Positions 26,637 to 34,644 of a DNA stretch of 64,000 bases are shown piece by piece. Source of the DNA: an uncultured Desulfobulbaceae bacterium (GTDB lineage: Bacteria; Desulfobacterota; Desulfobulbia; Desulfobulbales; Desulfocapsaceae); the NCBI GenBank assembly GCA_903887485.1, contig CAISPV010000006.1, positions 1 through 64,000 on the forward strand, in the 5' to 3' direction. A program made the position numbers and the translations under genes. How positions within the stretch are numbered: position 1 is the first letter of the stretch; each line of letters opens with the position of its first letter. The notes below the pieces were generated by a model, which was given only the letters and a program-made list of their open reading frames with translations, did not search any database and had not been told where the DNA came from.

Positions 26637-28410
26637 TGCCGTCGCTCCTTTCACTGTAAACCGGAAAAGTGATGATGAATGTGGTGCCGATACCAATCTC
26701 GCTGTTCACCTCGATCTTGCCGCCAAGCTTTTGGACAATACCATAGGTAATGGATAATCCCAAGCCGGTGCCTTTCTTCTCCTCATTTCCTTTGGTGGTA
26801 AAAAAAGGCTCGAAGATATTTTTCATGGTCTCTGTCGACATGCCCGGCCCGGTATCTGAAATGGCGATCATGACGGTTTTGTTGTCATCGCAACTTGAGG
26901 TGATATGGATCTCCCCCTCATTGTTGATGGCCTCCATGGCGTTGTTGGTTGTAACCATGGCATTGCTGATGGCGTCGATGGCATTGTTGATCACGTTGAG
27001 CAATACCTGTTGCAACTGGCCGTGATCGGCCCGGATGACCGGTAATTCCTTCTGAAGTTGCAAGAGGATATGGATGTTATGATAGGCGGCCTCTTTTTCA
27101 AGGAAGCTGATGACTTCCCTGATGATGTCGTTGAGATGGACCAGGGTCAGTGAGGTCTCCATGCGTCGGGCAAAGCCCAGTAAGCGGTGGGTGATGGTTC
27201 TGGCTCGCCCCACCGCATTTTGCAGGGAATCTAATTGATCAATAAACTTTTCCCGGTAGCGAAAATCACGATCCATTTCAAGCAGATCCTGCATCAATCC
27301 CGCTTTTTCCCCGATAATGGCCAGCGGGTTATTGATTTCATGGGCCACACCTGCCGCCAGACGGCCAATGGAGGCAAGCTTGTCGGTGTGCTCCGTTTCG
27401 CTGAGCATCGCCTCCCGCATCTCGTCGGCCTCCCTGAGCTTTCCGGCGATGAAGGCAGAGAGCCAGATAATGATGCAGCCCAACACCAGGGAACAACTGA
27501 TCAGGGTAAGCATCAATCCTCTCTTGAAAGAATGCCAGTCCCCCCTTTTCGCATATCCTTGATGATCCAGGACAAGAAACCAGGGTGTGTGCGGGATGCG
27601 GCTGACCGCTCGGTAAAAACTGCCGTTACTTCCTTCTCCAGAGATGAGGATGTCGTTCTGCTTTGGCTTGTTGCCCAGCTTGAAATCCTCAAGCACGGTG
27701 CCGTGATAACGGGAAGAGCTTTGCAGCTTGTTGCTGTCATTGACCAGGAAGATGTCCTCCAGGGCCCCGGTGTTGACCGAAGCAAGAAAGTGATCCAGGG
27801 TTTCACTGTCAATACTTGCCCGGAGAACCCAGGAATCCTGCGAGGATGCCGACCCTTTTTTGCTGGCCGCGACAACAAAATGGGGAAAATTGCGGAATCC
27901 GGTAAAAACTTCACTGACGTATATCTTCCTGGTCAGGGCCTTATGAAACCAGATGCTGTCATTGTAATTCTTGCCGACCAGTTTGTAGGGGCCGGCATAG
28001 GTTATCTGGATGCCGTCCGAGCCAATGACGCCGATATCAACCAAGCCCTGATGTTCCTCCTTGAGCCGTCTGAAGATCTGGTCAAGTTGTTGTTGGTCGG
28101 TTAAATCCTCAAAGGTGTACGAGTCGAGCACGACCGTGATCGCCGCCTCCATCTTTTCAAGGTAGGCGTTGATGGTGGCCCTGGCGCTTTCCGCGCTCCA
28201 GCGGGCATTGGCGTAGGATTCGTTCTGCAGGAGCTGTCGGTATTGGACAAAATTGATTCCCGAGATGATGGCCATGGGGATCAGGGTGATGGCCAGCATG
28301 GCGATGAGCATGCTGTTGCGCATGCAACGGTACCGCTCTCTGGTGGAAAGGTTTTTATTGTGGAGTCCACAAAATAGCGGGCATAAGGAGCCAAAAGAGT
28401 TGTCTTTCAT
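26623..28410 (-). CDS. Membrane sensor histidine kinase with extracytoplasmic Cache domain
   Basis: A 595-aa kinase. A first membrane helix (SMLIAMLAITLIPMAIISGI) and a second (LMLTLISCSLVLGCIIIWLS, about residue 300) enclose a periplasmic dCache-like sensor of about 240 residues (GVIGSDGIQITYAGPYKL, GFRNFPHFVVAASKKG). The HisKA box GVAHEINNPLAIIGE has His357, then HATPase motifs (NVINNAIDA, DTGPGM, GTGLGLSITYG). It is a paralogue of the kinase at 32431. The first bases overlap the upstream NifX-like gene by four. A small-molecule ligand is likely but cannot be named. Confidence 0.92.
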   Translation of the reverse strand: MKDNSFGSLCPLFCGLHNKNLSTRERYRCMRNSMLIAMLAITLIPMAIISGINFVQYRQLLQNESYANARWSAESARATINAYLEKMEAAITVVLDSYTFEDLTDQQQLDQIFRRLKEEHQGLVDIGVIGSDGIQITYAGPYKLVGKNYNDSIWFHKALTRKIYVSEVFTGFRNFPHFVVAASKKGSASSQDSWVLRASIDSETLDHFLASVNTGALEDIFLVNDSNKLQSSSRYHGTVLEDFKLGNKPKQNDILISGEGSNGSFYRAVSRIPHTPWFLVLDHQGYAKRGDWHSFKRGLMLTLISCSLVLGCIIIWLSAFIAGKLREADEMREAMLSETEHTDKLASIGRLAAGVAHEINNPLAIIGEKAGLMQDLLEMDRDFRYREKFIDQLDSLQNAVGRARTITHRLLGFARRMETSLTLVHLNDIIREVISFLEKEAAYHNIHILLQLQKELPVIRADHGQLQQVLLNVINNAIDAISNAMVTTNNAMEAINNEGEIHITSSCDDNKTVMIAISDTGPGMSTETMKNIFEPFFTTKGNEEKKGTGLGLSITYGIVQKLGGKIEVNSEIGIGTTFIITFPVYSERSDGNGHN

Positions 28411-28760
28411 GGTGTGGTACTCCGATCGGGCCTTGTCCGGAGAATGGCCCCTGATTGTAGTTTTTTGACCATGGCCAAGGCAAGGGCTTCTTCGGCTGGC
28501 CCGATTATCCGGTCGATCACTTCAATCTTTTTCCAGATCAGATATTGGAAATGGGCGTCCTCAATACCGCCGCAGATTACCAGGGCTACTTCTTCCTTGA
28601 TTGCCAGGCTGCACAGCTCGTCGCTGGACGGTCCCGGCAGCAGGATGGTTCGAGGCGCGCCTGAGATCTTTCCCCTGGTGATTCTGGCGATCAGCACCTC
28701 GGTGGTCAGGTCAAAGCGGGGGGCGATATCATTGTTCTGCAGGGTGATAAGGATCTTCAT
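28407..28760 (-). CDS. NifX/NifB-like dinitrogenase-cofactor-type protein
   Basis: A 117-aa protein of the NifX/NafY superfamily: MKILITLQNNDIAPRFDLTT, LLPGPSSDELCSLAIKEEVA, VICGGIEDAHFQYLIWKKIE. Small family members bind iron-sulfur or molybdenum-iron clusters. No nif gene is near. It lies in the same operon as a sigma-54 activator (seven-base gap) and a kinase (four-base overlap), which suggests a regulatory or sensing role for a cluster-bearing protein. The single Cys in VICGG is conserved-looking but cluster ligation is not shown. Confidence 0.82.
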   Translation of the reverse strand: MKILITLQNNDIAPRFDLTTEVLIARITRGKISGAPRTILLPGPSSDELCSLAIKEEVALVICGGIEDAHFQYLIWKKIEVIDRIIGPAEEALALAMVKKLQSGAILRTRPDRSTTP

Positions 28761-28767
28761 AGGAGGG

Positions 28768-30180
28768 TCAGGCCAGGCTGTATTCTTTCATCTTCCGCCA
28801 CAGGGTGGTGCGTCCCCAGGCAAGCACTTTTGCCGCCTCACTTCGGTTGCCGCCGCTTTGCATAAGGGCGCCAAGGATGTTTTGTTTCTCGATGTCACTC
28901 CAGTTGGCGGCGTTGTCCGGGACTCCTTTATGGCTGTTGGCTGCTGGGTGCTGTGTGTTCGGGGCGGCGTCAGTTTGCCTGTCTATCGGGAGGGAAGGTT
29001 CGGTGCCGGGTCTTGAGAGAGGAGGACTTAACGGTTCATCCAGCACATAGGGCGGCAGGTGATCGAGCTCAATAACCTCACCTCTGCAGATATTGACGCC
29101 ATATTCGATGATGTTGCGTAATTCCCGGACATTGCCGGGGTAGCGGTATTTGGTTAATCGTTGCAGGGCCTGGGGGGAGATCTTTTGGATATTTTTATTA
29201 AAATTTGCGGCAAACATCTGCAGAAAATGATCGATCAACAGTCGCACGTCTCCGTCTCGTTCCCTGAGCGGCGGCAGGTGTACCCGCAGGACGTTTAAAC
29301 GAAAAAAAAGATCCTCTCGAAATCCTCCTTCTCCAACCAACTTTCTCAGATCACGATGGGTGCCGGTGATCAGCCGCACATCAACCTTGACCTTTTTCTG
29401 GCTGCCCAGCGGAAAAAACTCCCGATCATCAAGCACGGTAAGAAGTTTTACCTGGAGCGGCAAGGGGAGGTCGCCGATCTCAGTGAGAAAGATCGTGCCA
29501 CCCTGGGCAAGTTGAAACATGCCGTGCTTGTCGGCATGGGCCCCGGTGAAGGCCCCCCGGACATGACCAAACAACTCTGATTCGAGCAGGCTCTCCGGCA
29601 GGGCGCCACAGTTCACCTTGATAAAAGGATATTTGCCTCGTTTGGAGGCGTGATGGATGGCCTCGGCCAGGATGTCCTTGCCGGTGCCGGTCTCGCCGGT
29701 GATCAATACGGAGGAATCGGTGTGGGCCAGGATTGGCAGGAGCTCAAAGACTTCCTGCATCTTGGGGCTATGTCCCAGGAGGCCCTTGGACGGGCCGATC
29801 TCTTTTTTCCCTGCACGGGTTTCCTGAATGGCGGTGATATCTTCCAGGGCGAGGACCATTGCTGCTTGCCCCGTTCTCGGAGACAAGATCGGGGTTGCGG
29901 TAAAGCGCACCGGGATTTTTTTGCGATTGAGGCCAAGGATGTCGCCCTCAGTGTTGCAGGCCATTCCTGTTTCTCCAGCCTGCCGGAGAAAGTGACTGTT
30001 TTGCTGGAAGTGAGTGCGAAGGATGAAATCATAATAGATGCCGCGAGCTTCTTCGCCGGAATAGCCGGTAAGGGCCTCGAGGAAGCGGTTCATTTCGATG
30101 ATCTGGAAGTCCTGGTCGAGCAGGGCGATACCGTGTGGCACGCCATTCAGGATTTCCAGGAGCTCGGGGTATTGGTTCAT
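28768..30180 (-). CDS. PAS-containing sigma-54 activator with altered Walker B
   Basis: A 470-aa activator counted from the Met at 30180 (MNQYPELLEILNGV); a frame open to 30291 would add 37 low-complexity residues. A PAS domain (residues 8-110, HGIALLDQDFQIIEMNRFLE) precedes the AAA+ domain with Walker A GETGTGKD, loop GAFTGA and Walker B IFLTEIGDL, where Thr replaces the usual Asp. A Fis helix-turn-helix ends the protein (GGNRSEAAKVLAWGRTTLWR). No receiver domain: the signal probably comes through PAS or partners. First gene of a minus-strand operon, divergent from a sigma-54 promoter at 30554 that it most likely controls. Confidence 0.9.
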   Translation of the reverse strand: MNQYPELLEILNGVPHGIALLDQDFQIIEMNRFLEALTGYSGEEARGIYYDFILRTHFQQNSHFLRQAGETGMACNTEGDILGLNRKKIPVRFTATPILSPRTGQAAMVLALEDITAIQETRAGKKEIGPSKGLLGHSPKMQEVFELLPILAHTDSSVLITGETGTGKDILAEAIHHASKRGKYPFIKVNCGALPESLLESELFGHVRGAFTGAHADKHGMFQLAQGGTIFLTEIGDLPLPLQVKLLTVLDDREFFPLGSQKKVKVDVRLITGTHRDLRKLVGEGGFREDLFFRLNVLRVHLPPLRERDGDVRLLIDHFLQMFAANFNKNIQKISPQALQRLTKYRYPGNVRELRNIIEYGVNICRGEVIELDHLPPYVLDEPLSPPLSRPGTEPSLPIDRQTDAAPNTQHPAANSHKGVPDNAANWSDIEKQNILGALMQSGGNRSEAAKVLAWGRTTLWRKMKEYSLA

Positions 30181-30431
30181 GGCTTCACCTGTTCCGGTTG
30201 GAGCCGGGACGGTTGTATGGATCTTGGCGGCAATGTCTGGTCTGTGGTCTGTTTCGTGTTTCGTATTGTTTCTATCTGTTCCGTGTATCATGCTCTGTCT
30301 TGAGAAGTCAATTGTTTTTTTAGGTGGAGCTCTGAATGGGTAGATTCGTGGGGGTGGGATTGTTGCGGGGGTATATGAGTTTGCTGTCCCTGTCGCAAGT
30401 GTTGGGTAGTGGGTGGTGGAGATGGGGCGCT

Positions 30432-30480
30432 TTGTTTCTGGTTGTTTCAGCGGAGGTGCTGTGTGTTCTCTTTTGTTTCA
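30432..30480. promoter_or_regulatory. Candidate upstream activator sites
   Basis: The octamer ttgtttca occurs at 30442-30449 and 30473-30480 (31 bases apart, about three helical turns), with a near copy (ttgtttct) at 30432-30439. They lie 75-120 bases upstream of the sigma-54 promoter, where enhancer-binding proteins usually bind. Confidence 0.35.
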
Positions 30481-30553
30481 AAATGTTTTGCTGTGTGATT
30501 CCGGCTCAGAGTTTTATTTTGGTAACATGCTGTATTTATATGAAATGTGTTTT

Positions 30554-30568
30554 TGGCACGATCCTTGT
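30554..30568 (+). promoter_or_regulatory. Sigma-54 (-24/-12) promoter
   Basis: tggcac-gatcc-ttgt, matching the TGGCAC-N5-TTGC consensus except for the last C to T. It lies 72 bases before the ATG at 30641 and faces the plus-strand operon. Confidence 0.7.
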
Positions 30569-30640
30569 ATTAGAAACAACAAACAGCACAACAGATCTGC
30601 TGGGGTGCAACAGGTTATCAGGAAAACTGCGGAGGTTGCC

Positions 30641-30940
30641 ATGAAAAAATCACTTAACACTTTTCAGAAATGGATGACAGCGATCACCTTTGCCGAGGCC
30701 GGGGAGTGGGATATGGCCAAACAGATGTCCCCTGTCACTGTCCCGAGCAGAGAGATCAGTCAGCTTGAGCAAACCTTTATGGCTGCCGCCTTTGCCGAGG
30801 CAGGACTTTACGAAGATGCTGTCAGGATGGCTGAGGGTCTTAGTTATCAGGCCCCGGCAACTGATGATTTTCTCCAGTCGCTTGGTCTGGGAGGGGTTCG
30901 CGTGACGTATGGTGTGTTTGCTGTTGGTTCGGTGCGATAA
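30641..30940 (+). CDS. Small protein with two FAEAGE motifs
   Basis: A 99-aa protein of unknown function. GGAGG lies before the ATG. It carries two copies of a helical motif: MTAITFAEAGEWDMAKQM (about residue 12) and FMAAAFAEAGLYEDAVRMA (about residue 45). The pattern resembles one tetratricopeptide (TPR) unit, with Ala-Gly turn and later Ala. The same motif ends the next two proteins in the operon. No membrane segment or signal peptide. It is the first gene behind the sigma-54 promoter. Possibly a partner or scaffold that binds the related tails. Confidence 0.75.
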   Translation: MKKSLNTFQKWMTAITFAEAGEWDMAKQMSPVTVPSREISQLEQTFMAAAFAEAGLYEDAVRMAEGLSYQAPATDDFLQSLGLGGVRVTYGVFAVGSVR

Positions 30941-30978
30941 GCGCAGCGTCCGGTAACTCTTCAAAAGGGACGGGAGAA

Positions 30979-31503
30979 ATGGCCATCACGGCAACGGCGC
31001 TCATTGTCTCCGACGATACGGACTTTGCCCAAACAATGAAAGTCCTCCTTCAGCGCTGGGGCATGGTTGTGGAATTGGCAGCAGAAGCTGTGTATTTGCC
31101 CGCCGGCGGGGTGGATGTGGTTCTGCTTGATATCCGGAGGCAGGACAACAATGGGCTTGCTCTCCTGGCAACCATTCGTACCCGGATGGCTGACGCCGAG
31201 ATCATTCTCGTGAACAGGCCGGACAATATCCAGTTGTCCATGGCCGGGATGCAGGCTGGGGCAGATGATGAGATCATCTCTCCTTTTGATACTGCCACCC
31301 TGAAAAATAAAATCTCTTCCGCTCTTCAATGCCGGAAAAAACGGCGTGGGAAGAGGTCGTTGCTGAAAAGATTTGAAGATGCCATGACCGCTATCACGTT
31401 TGCCCAGGCCGGAGAATTTGATACTGCCGTTGACTTGTTGAATGAGTCGGAGGAGAAGTCTTCCTCCCGTAAAGATCGAAAACAAACAGAGGCAGCACCT
31501 TGA
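30979..31503 (+). CDS. Degenerate receiver protein with FAEAGE-type tail
   Basis: A 174-aa protein. Residues 5-120 form a receiver fold (TALIVSDDTDFAQTM, VVLLDIRRQDNNG with Asp51). The switch Thr is replaced (EIILVNRP) and the conserved Lys before Pro-Phe is Ser (DEIISPFD), so normal phosphoryl signalling is doubtful. After a basic linker (KKRRGKRSLLKRF) comes the motif AMTAITFAQAGEFDTAVDLL, then a polar tail. Lies 38 bases after the FAEAGE protein and ahead of a canonical receiver with the same kind of tail. Confidence 0.75.
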   Translation: MAITATALIVSDDTDFAQTMKVLLQRWGMVVELAAEAVYLPAGGVDVVLLDIRRQDNNGLALLATIRTRMADAEIILVNRPDNIQLSMAGMQAGADDEIISPFDTATLKNKISSALQCRKKRRGKRSLLKRFEDAMTAITFAQAGEFDTAVDLLNESEEKSSSRKDRKQTEAAP

Positions 31504-31547
31504 GTTGACTGTCTTTAAACCGATGCTGAGGGATTAGGGGGGGAAAC

Positions 31548-32000
31548 ATGGATGATATCAAAATTCTGCTGGTAGATGATGAGGAAGACTTTATCAAGAC
31601 ATTGTCGGAGCGTCTCGATCTGCGGGACCTTGGCAGCGAAACGGCGCTCAGCGGCGAACAGGCATTGGGGTATGTTGGTGATAATGAGCCCGATGTCATG
31701 GTCCTTGATCTGAAGATGCCGGGCATTGACGGGATGGAGGTGCTCCGTCGGGTCAGAAAAACCTATCCCCATATCCAGGTTATCATCCAGACCGGGCACG
31801 GCAACGATCTTGATGAAGCAGAGGCCAGGCGGCTTGGAGTCTTTGATTATCTCAAGAAGCCGATTGAGATCGAGGTCCTGGTAGAAAGGATCAAGGCCGC
31901 CTATCAGGCAAAAAACAACTTGCTGGATAACTCGGCGGGTGCAGTCGCCTTTGCCGAGGCAGGCGAATACGAAACTGCCCAAAATTTATTGGGGAAATAA
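31548..32000 (+). CDS. Response regulator with FAEAGE tail
   Basis: A 150-aa protein. A complete receiver (KILLVDDEEDF, Asp54 in VLDLKMPGIDG, Thr in VIIQTGHGND, Lys in DYLKKPIE) is followed by a short tail GAVAFAEAGEYETAQNLLGK. The tail has the motif shared with the two upstream genes. There is no DNA-binding or enzymatic output. A factor-independent terminator follows at 32058. Probably phosphorylated by one of the two neighbouring Cache kinases. Confidence 0.88.
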   Translation: MDDIKILLVDDEEDFIKTLSERLDLRDLGSETALSGEQALGYVGDNEPDVMVLDLKMPGIDGMEVLRRVRKTYPHIQVIIQTGHGNDLDEAEARRLGVFDYLKKPIEIEVLVERIKAAYQAKNNLLDNSAGAVAFAEAGEYETAQNLLGK

Positions 32001-32057
32001 GTTGGAGGGCGTGACGAAATAAGAATAATTTTTTTGACCAGTTTGCAACAGCACCTG

Positions 32058-32093
32058 ATGCCGTTTTGCCATCCTGATGACGGCATTTTTTTT
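32058..32093 (+). terminator. Terminator of the FAEAGE operon
   Basis: atgccgt (32058-32064) and acggcat (32080-32086) form a 7-bp stem with a 15-base loop, followed by a T-run through 32093. Confidence 0.7.
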
Positions 32094-32134
32094 ATAACGG
32101 CTCTATTAACTCTTTCCGGGAAGGCCAGACAGCA

Positions 32135-32434
32135 ATGCAGAAACAGGCAGTGGTCATGAACAGCCACTTTATTGTCAGTGGTGAACGGATGGAAATCCGC
32201 CCGCTGGTGGGTTCCGGTTTGGGTGAAGGCTATCCGCAGGAGGGCCGGTTTCCGACCCTGTTGGAGCTTGAACAGGAGTATGTGCAAAAGGTCCTGGCCC
32301 ATGTTGCCGGCAACAAGTCACGGGCGGCCGAGGTGCTGGGTATAGACCGGGTTTCCCTGTGGCGAAAGCTGAAGAGGCTTGATGGTATTACGGCTGCCGG
32401 CCCCCGGTTCGGGAAATGTTCTGAACAATCATGA
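32135..32434 (+). CDS. Fis-type DNA-binding domain protein (isolated NtrC C-terminus)
   Basis: A 99-aa protein that matches only the end of an NtrC-class activator: a linker (QAVVMNSHFIVSGERMEIRP, like ...ERAVVM... in those proteins), then FPTLLELEQEYVQKVLAHVA and the Fis helix-turn-helix GNKSRAAEVLGIDRVSLWRK. No AAA+ or receiver domain precedes it, and a terminator and stops lie upstream. It overlaps the kinase start by four bases, so it is translated as part of that operon. Either a remnant or a working small DNA-binding protein. The Met at 32156 is an alternative start. Confidence 0.8.
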   Translation: MQKQAVVMNSHFIVSGERMEIRPLVGSGLGEGYPQEGRFPTLLELEQEYVQKVLAHVAGNKSRAAEVLGIDRVSLWRKLKRLDGITAAGPRFGKCSEQS

Positions 32435-34119
32435 AGATGTATGTTGCCACCATTCCCGGCAGCGCCCTGAAGGTTCGTTCGCGTGAGTCCTATTATGCAC
32501 GGCAGAAACGGATTTTTGTGGTGGTCGTTATCCTGGTGGCCATTGTTCCTCTGCTGTTCATCAGTTGGACGGTTTCCCGTTTTTATCAGGAATCATGGCT
32601 GGACAAGACCACAGTGGAGCTGACCAGCCTCGCCAATAACCGTCGGGAGATCATCGATCTCTTCCTCAACAGTCAGGAAAATACCCTGGCCGGATATGCG
32701 GAACTGTACGATTTTTCCTGGCTAAGCGACCCCTCCAATCTGGAGAAGCTGTTCAAGGCCATGAATCACCAGGGGGTTATTGTCGATCTGGGCCTTATTG
32801 CCAGGGATGGCAGTCACCAGAGTTATACCGGCCCCTTTGCCGAACACCTGAAGGACAAGAATTATGCGGAGACGCGCTGGTTTGCCGAAGTCATGCACAG
32901 TGGGCGGTACGTAAGTGATGTGTTCACCGGCTTTCGCGGGGTGCCGCATTTCATTGTGGCCGTGACCGATCCCACCCGTTCCTGGATCCTGCGGGCGACC
33001 ATTAATTCCGAGTTGTTTAATGCCCTGTTGGCCAGCACCGTGGTGGGGCCGGGTGGCGATGCCTTTATCATCAATCGTCAGGGTGAGATGCAAACCCCAA
33101 GCCGCCTGGGGCTGGCATCGTTGCCTGCCGGGGAGAAAGCGCTCCTGCTCTCCAATGACCGCCTGACCATTCATAATACCCCAGGGTTTCTCTATGCCAC
33201 CACCGGGATGAAAAATAACGACTGGATTCTGGTGCTGAAGACCGATATCGAGACCTCGCTGGCGGATTTTTACCGGGCCAGACAGCGTGACCAGATGATC
33301 ATTGGCGGCGCGGGCCTGCTCATCATTGCGGTTGCTATTTTGCTGGTGTTTTCGATGATGAACAAGGTTGAAGGTGCCGACCACCAGCGCGTGCTGTTGT
33401 ATGACCGAATCCGATACTCGGAAAAAATGGCCTTGATCGGCAGGATGGCGGCCAGTGTTGCCCATGAGATCAATAACCCCCTGCAGATCATTGGTGATCA
33501 GGCCGGCTGGCTTGATGAACTGTTGAGCGAGGAAGAACCGTCGCTCCTGAAAAATAGGGATGAATATCAACCCGCAATTCTCAAAATCAGGGCCCAGGTC
33601 AAACGGGCCAGCACGATCACCCACAGGCTGCTGGGGTTTTCCCGCAGCACCGATGGCGTGAAGTCGGCAACTGATATCAATGTCCTGGTGGAGGAGACGG
33701 TTTCGTTTCTGGAAAAAGAGGCGCAGAATCATCGGATTACCATTCGGCGCCGCCTGAATTTCACTCTGCCGCTCATCACTACCGACGGCACCCAACTGCA
33801 GCAGGTCTTTCTCAATATTCTCAATAATGGTGTTGATGCCATTGGTGCTGACGGTGAAATTACCATCAGCACCAGTGCGGCCGGAAAGCAGATCATTATT
33901 GAATTTGCCGACAATGGACCGGGACTTTCGGCAGATGCCTTGAACAAGGTCTTTGAACCGTTCTTTACCACCAAAAAAATGGGGTGTGGCACCGGAATTG
34001 GCCTGGCCATTTCCTATAATATCATGGAGCGCCTTGGTGGCGGCATTGAGGCACTAAACGGCTTGCAGGGTGGTTGCGTGTTTCGGGTCACCTTGCCGGC
34101 TCCACTTGGCAACGCATAA
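32431..34119 (+). CDS. Membrane sensor histidine kinase with Cache domain
   Basis: A 562-aa kinase, paralogue of the one at 26623. Membrane helices FVVVVILVAIVPLLFISW (about residue 30) and IIGGAGLLIIAVAILLVFSM (about 290) flank a dCache-like periplasmic sensor (LGLIARDGSHQSYTGPF, FTGFRGVPHFIVAVTD). Phospho-acceptor His345 lies in SVAHEINNPLQIIGDQ. HATPase motifs: FLNILNNGVDA, DNGPGL, GTGIGLAISYN. Followed 42 bases later by a receiver-only protein, its probable partner, then a TauE/SafE transporter. The ligand may be related to the transporter's substrate, which is inference. Confidence 0.92.
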   Translation: MKMYVATIPGSALKVRSRESYYARQKRIFVVVVILVAIVPLLFISWTVSRFYQESWLDKTTVELTSLANNRREIIDLFLNSQENTLAGYAELYDFSWLSDPSNLEKLFKAMNHQGVIVDLGLIARDGSHQSYTGPFAEHLKDKNYAETRWFAEVMHSGRYVSDVFTGFRGVPHFIVAVTDPTRSWILRATINSELFNALLASTVVGPGGDAFIINRQGEMQTPSRLGLASLPAGEKALLLSNDRLTIHNTPGFLYATTGMKNNDWILVLKTDIETSLADFYRARQRDQMIIGGAGLLIIAVAILLVFSMMNKVEGADHQRVLLYDRIRYSEKMALIGRMAASVAHEINNPLQIIGDQAGWLDELLSEEEPSLLKNRDEYQPAILKIRAQVKRASTITHRLLGFSRSTDGVKSATDINVLVEETVSFLEKEAQNHRITIRRRLNFTLPLITTDGTQLQQVFLNILNNGVDAIGADGEITISTSAAGKQIIIEFADNGPGLSADALNKVFEPFFTTKKMGCGTGIGLAISYNIMERLGGGIEALNGLQGGCVFRVTLPAPLGNA

Positions 34120-34161
34120 AGTACCATTCACCCATAAGGGACAAGGTGCAGAGGAAATAAA

Positions 34162-34533
34162 ATGGCCGATTTTTCAGTGCTGGTGATCGATGATGAACAG
34201 GAGTTCGTCTCTACCCTGGTACGGCGTCTGCGTAAAAGGGGTTGGGAAAGTGAAGGGGTGTTGACCGGTGGCGAAGCCATACTCAAGATTGCGGCCGGTG
34301 ACTTTGCGGTGGCGCTTCTGGATATGCGCCTTCCCGATATGGACGGCAGCCAGGTCCTGCGGGAAATAATGAAAATCAACCCGCAAACCCGGATTATTAT
34401 CCTCACTGGTCATGCCTCGGCCAGTGAGGGAGAGGAGGGGATTCGCAACGGGGCCTTTGATTATCTGATCAAGCCGGTGGAATTTGAAACACTCCTGGAG
34501 AAACTTCAGGCGGCCAGAGAGCGAAGTCCATAA
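34162..34533 (+). CDS. Receiver-only response regulator
   Basis: A 123-aa receiver with all key residues: VLVIDDEQEF, Asp54 in LLDMRLPDMDG, Thr in IIILTGHAS, Lys in DYLIKPVE. No output domain. Lies between the Cache kinase and the transporter gene in the same direction. GAGG precedes the ATG by about eight bases. Sequence is close to the receivers at 26268 and 39410, so one signalling family has been duplicated through this island. Confidence 0.9.
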   Translation: MADFSVLVIDDEQEFVSTLVRRLRKRGWESEGVLTGGEAILKIAAGDFAVALLDMRLPDMDGSQVLREIMKINPQTRIIILTGHASASEGEEGIRNGAFDYLIKPVEFETLLEKLQAARERSP

Positions 34534-34644
34534 GGCTATGTGCAGCAGGCCGGGGAAAAATAATCCAGGAACATGACAAGGTGCCTTGCAACCAAGGGGG
34601 TGCGAGGGTTTTTATTATTCAACAAGGTGAAAGGAGTAAAAGGA

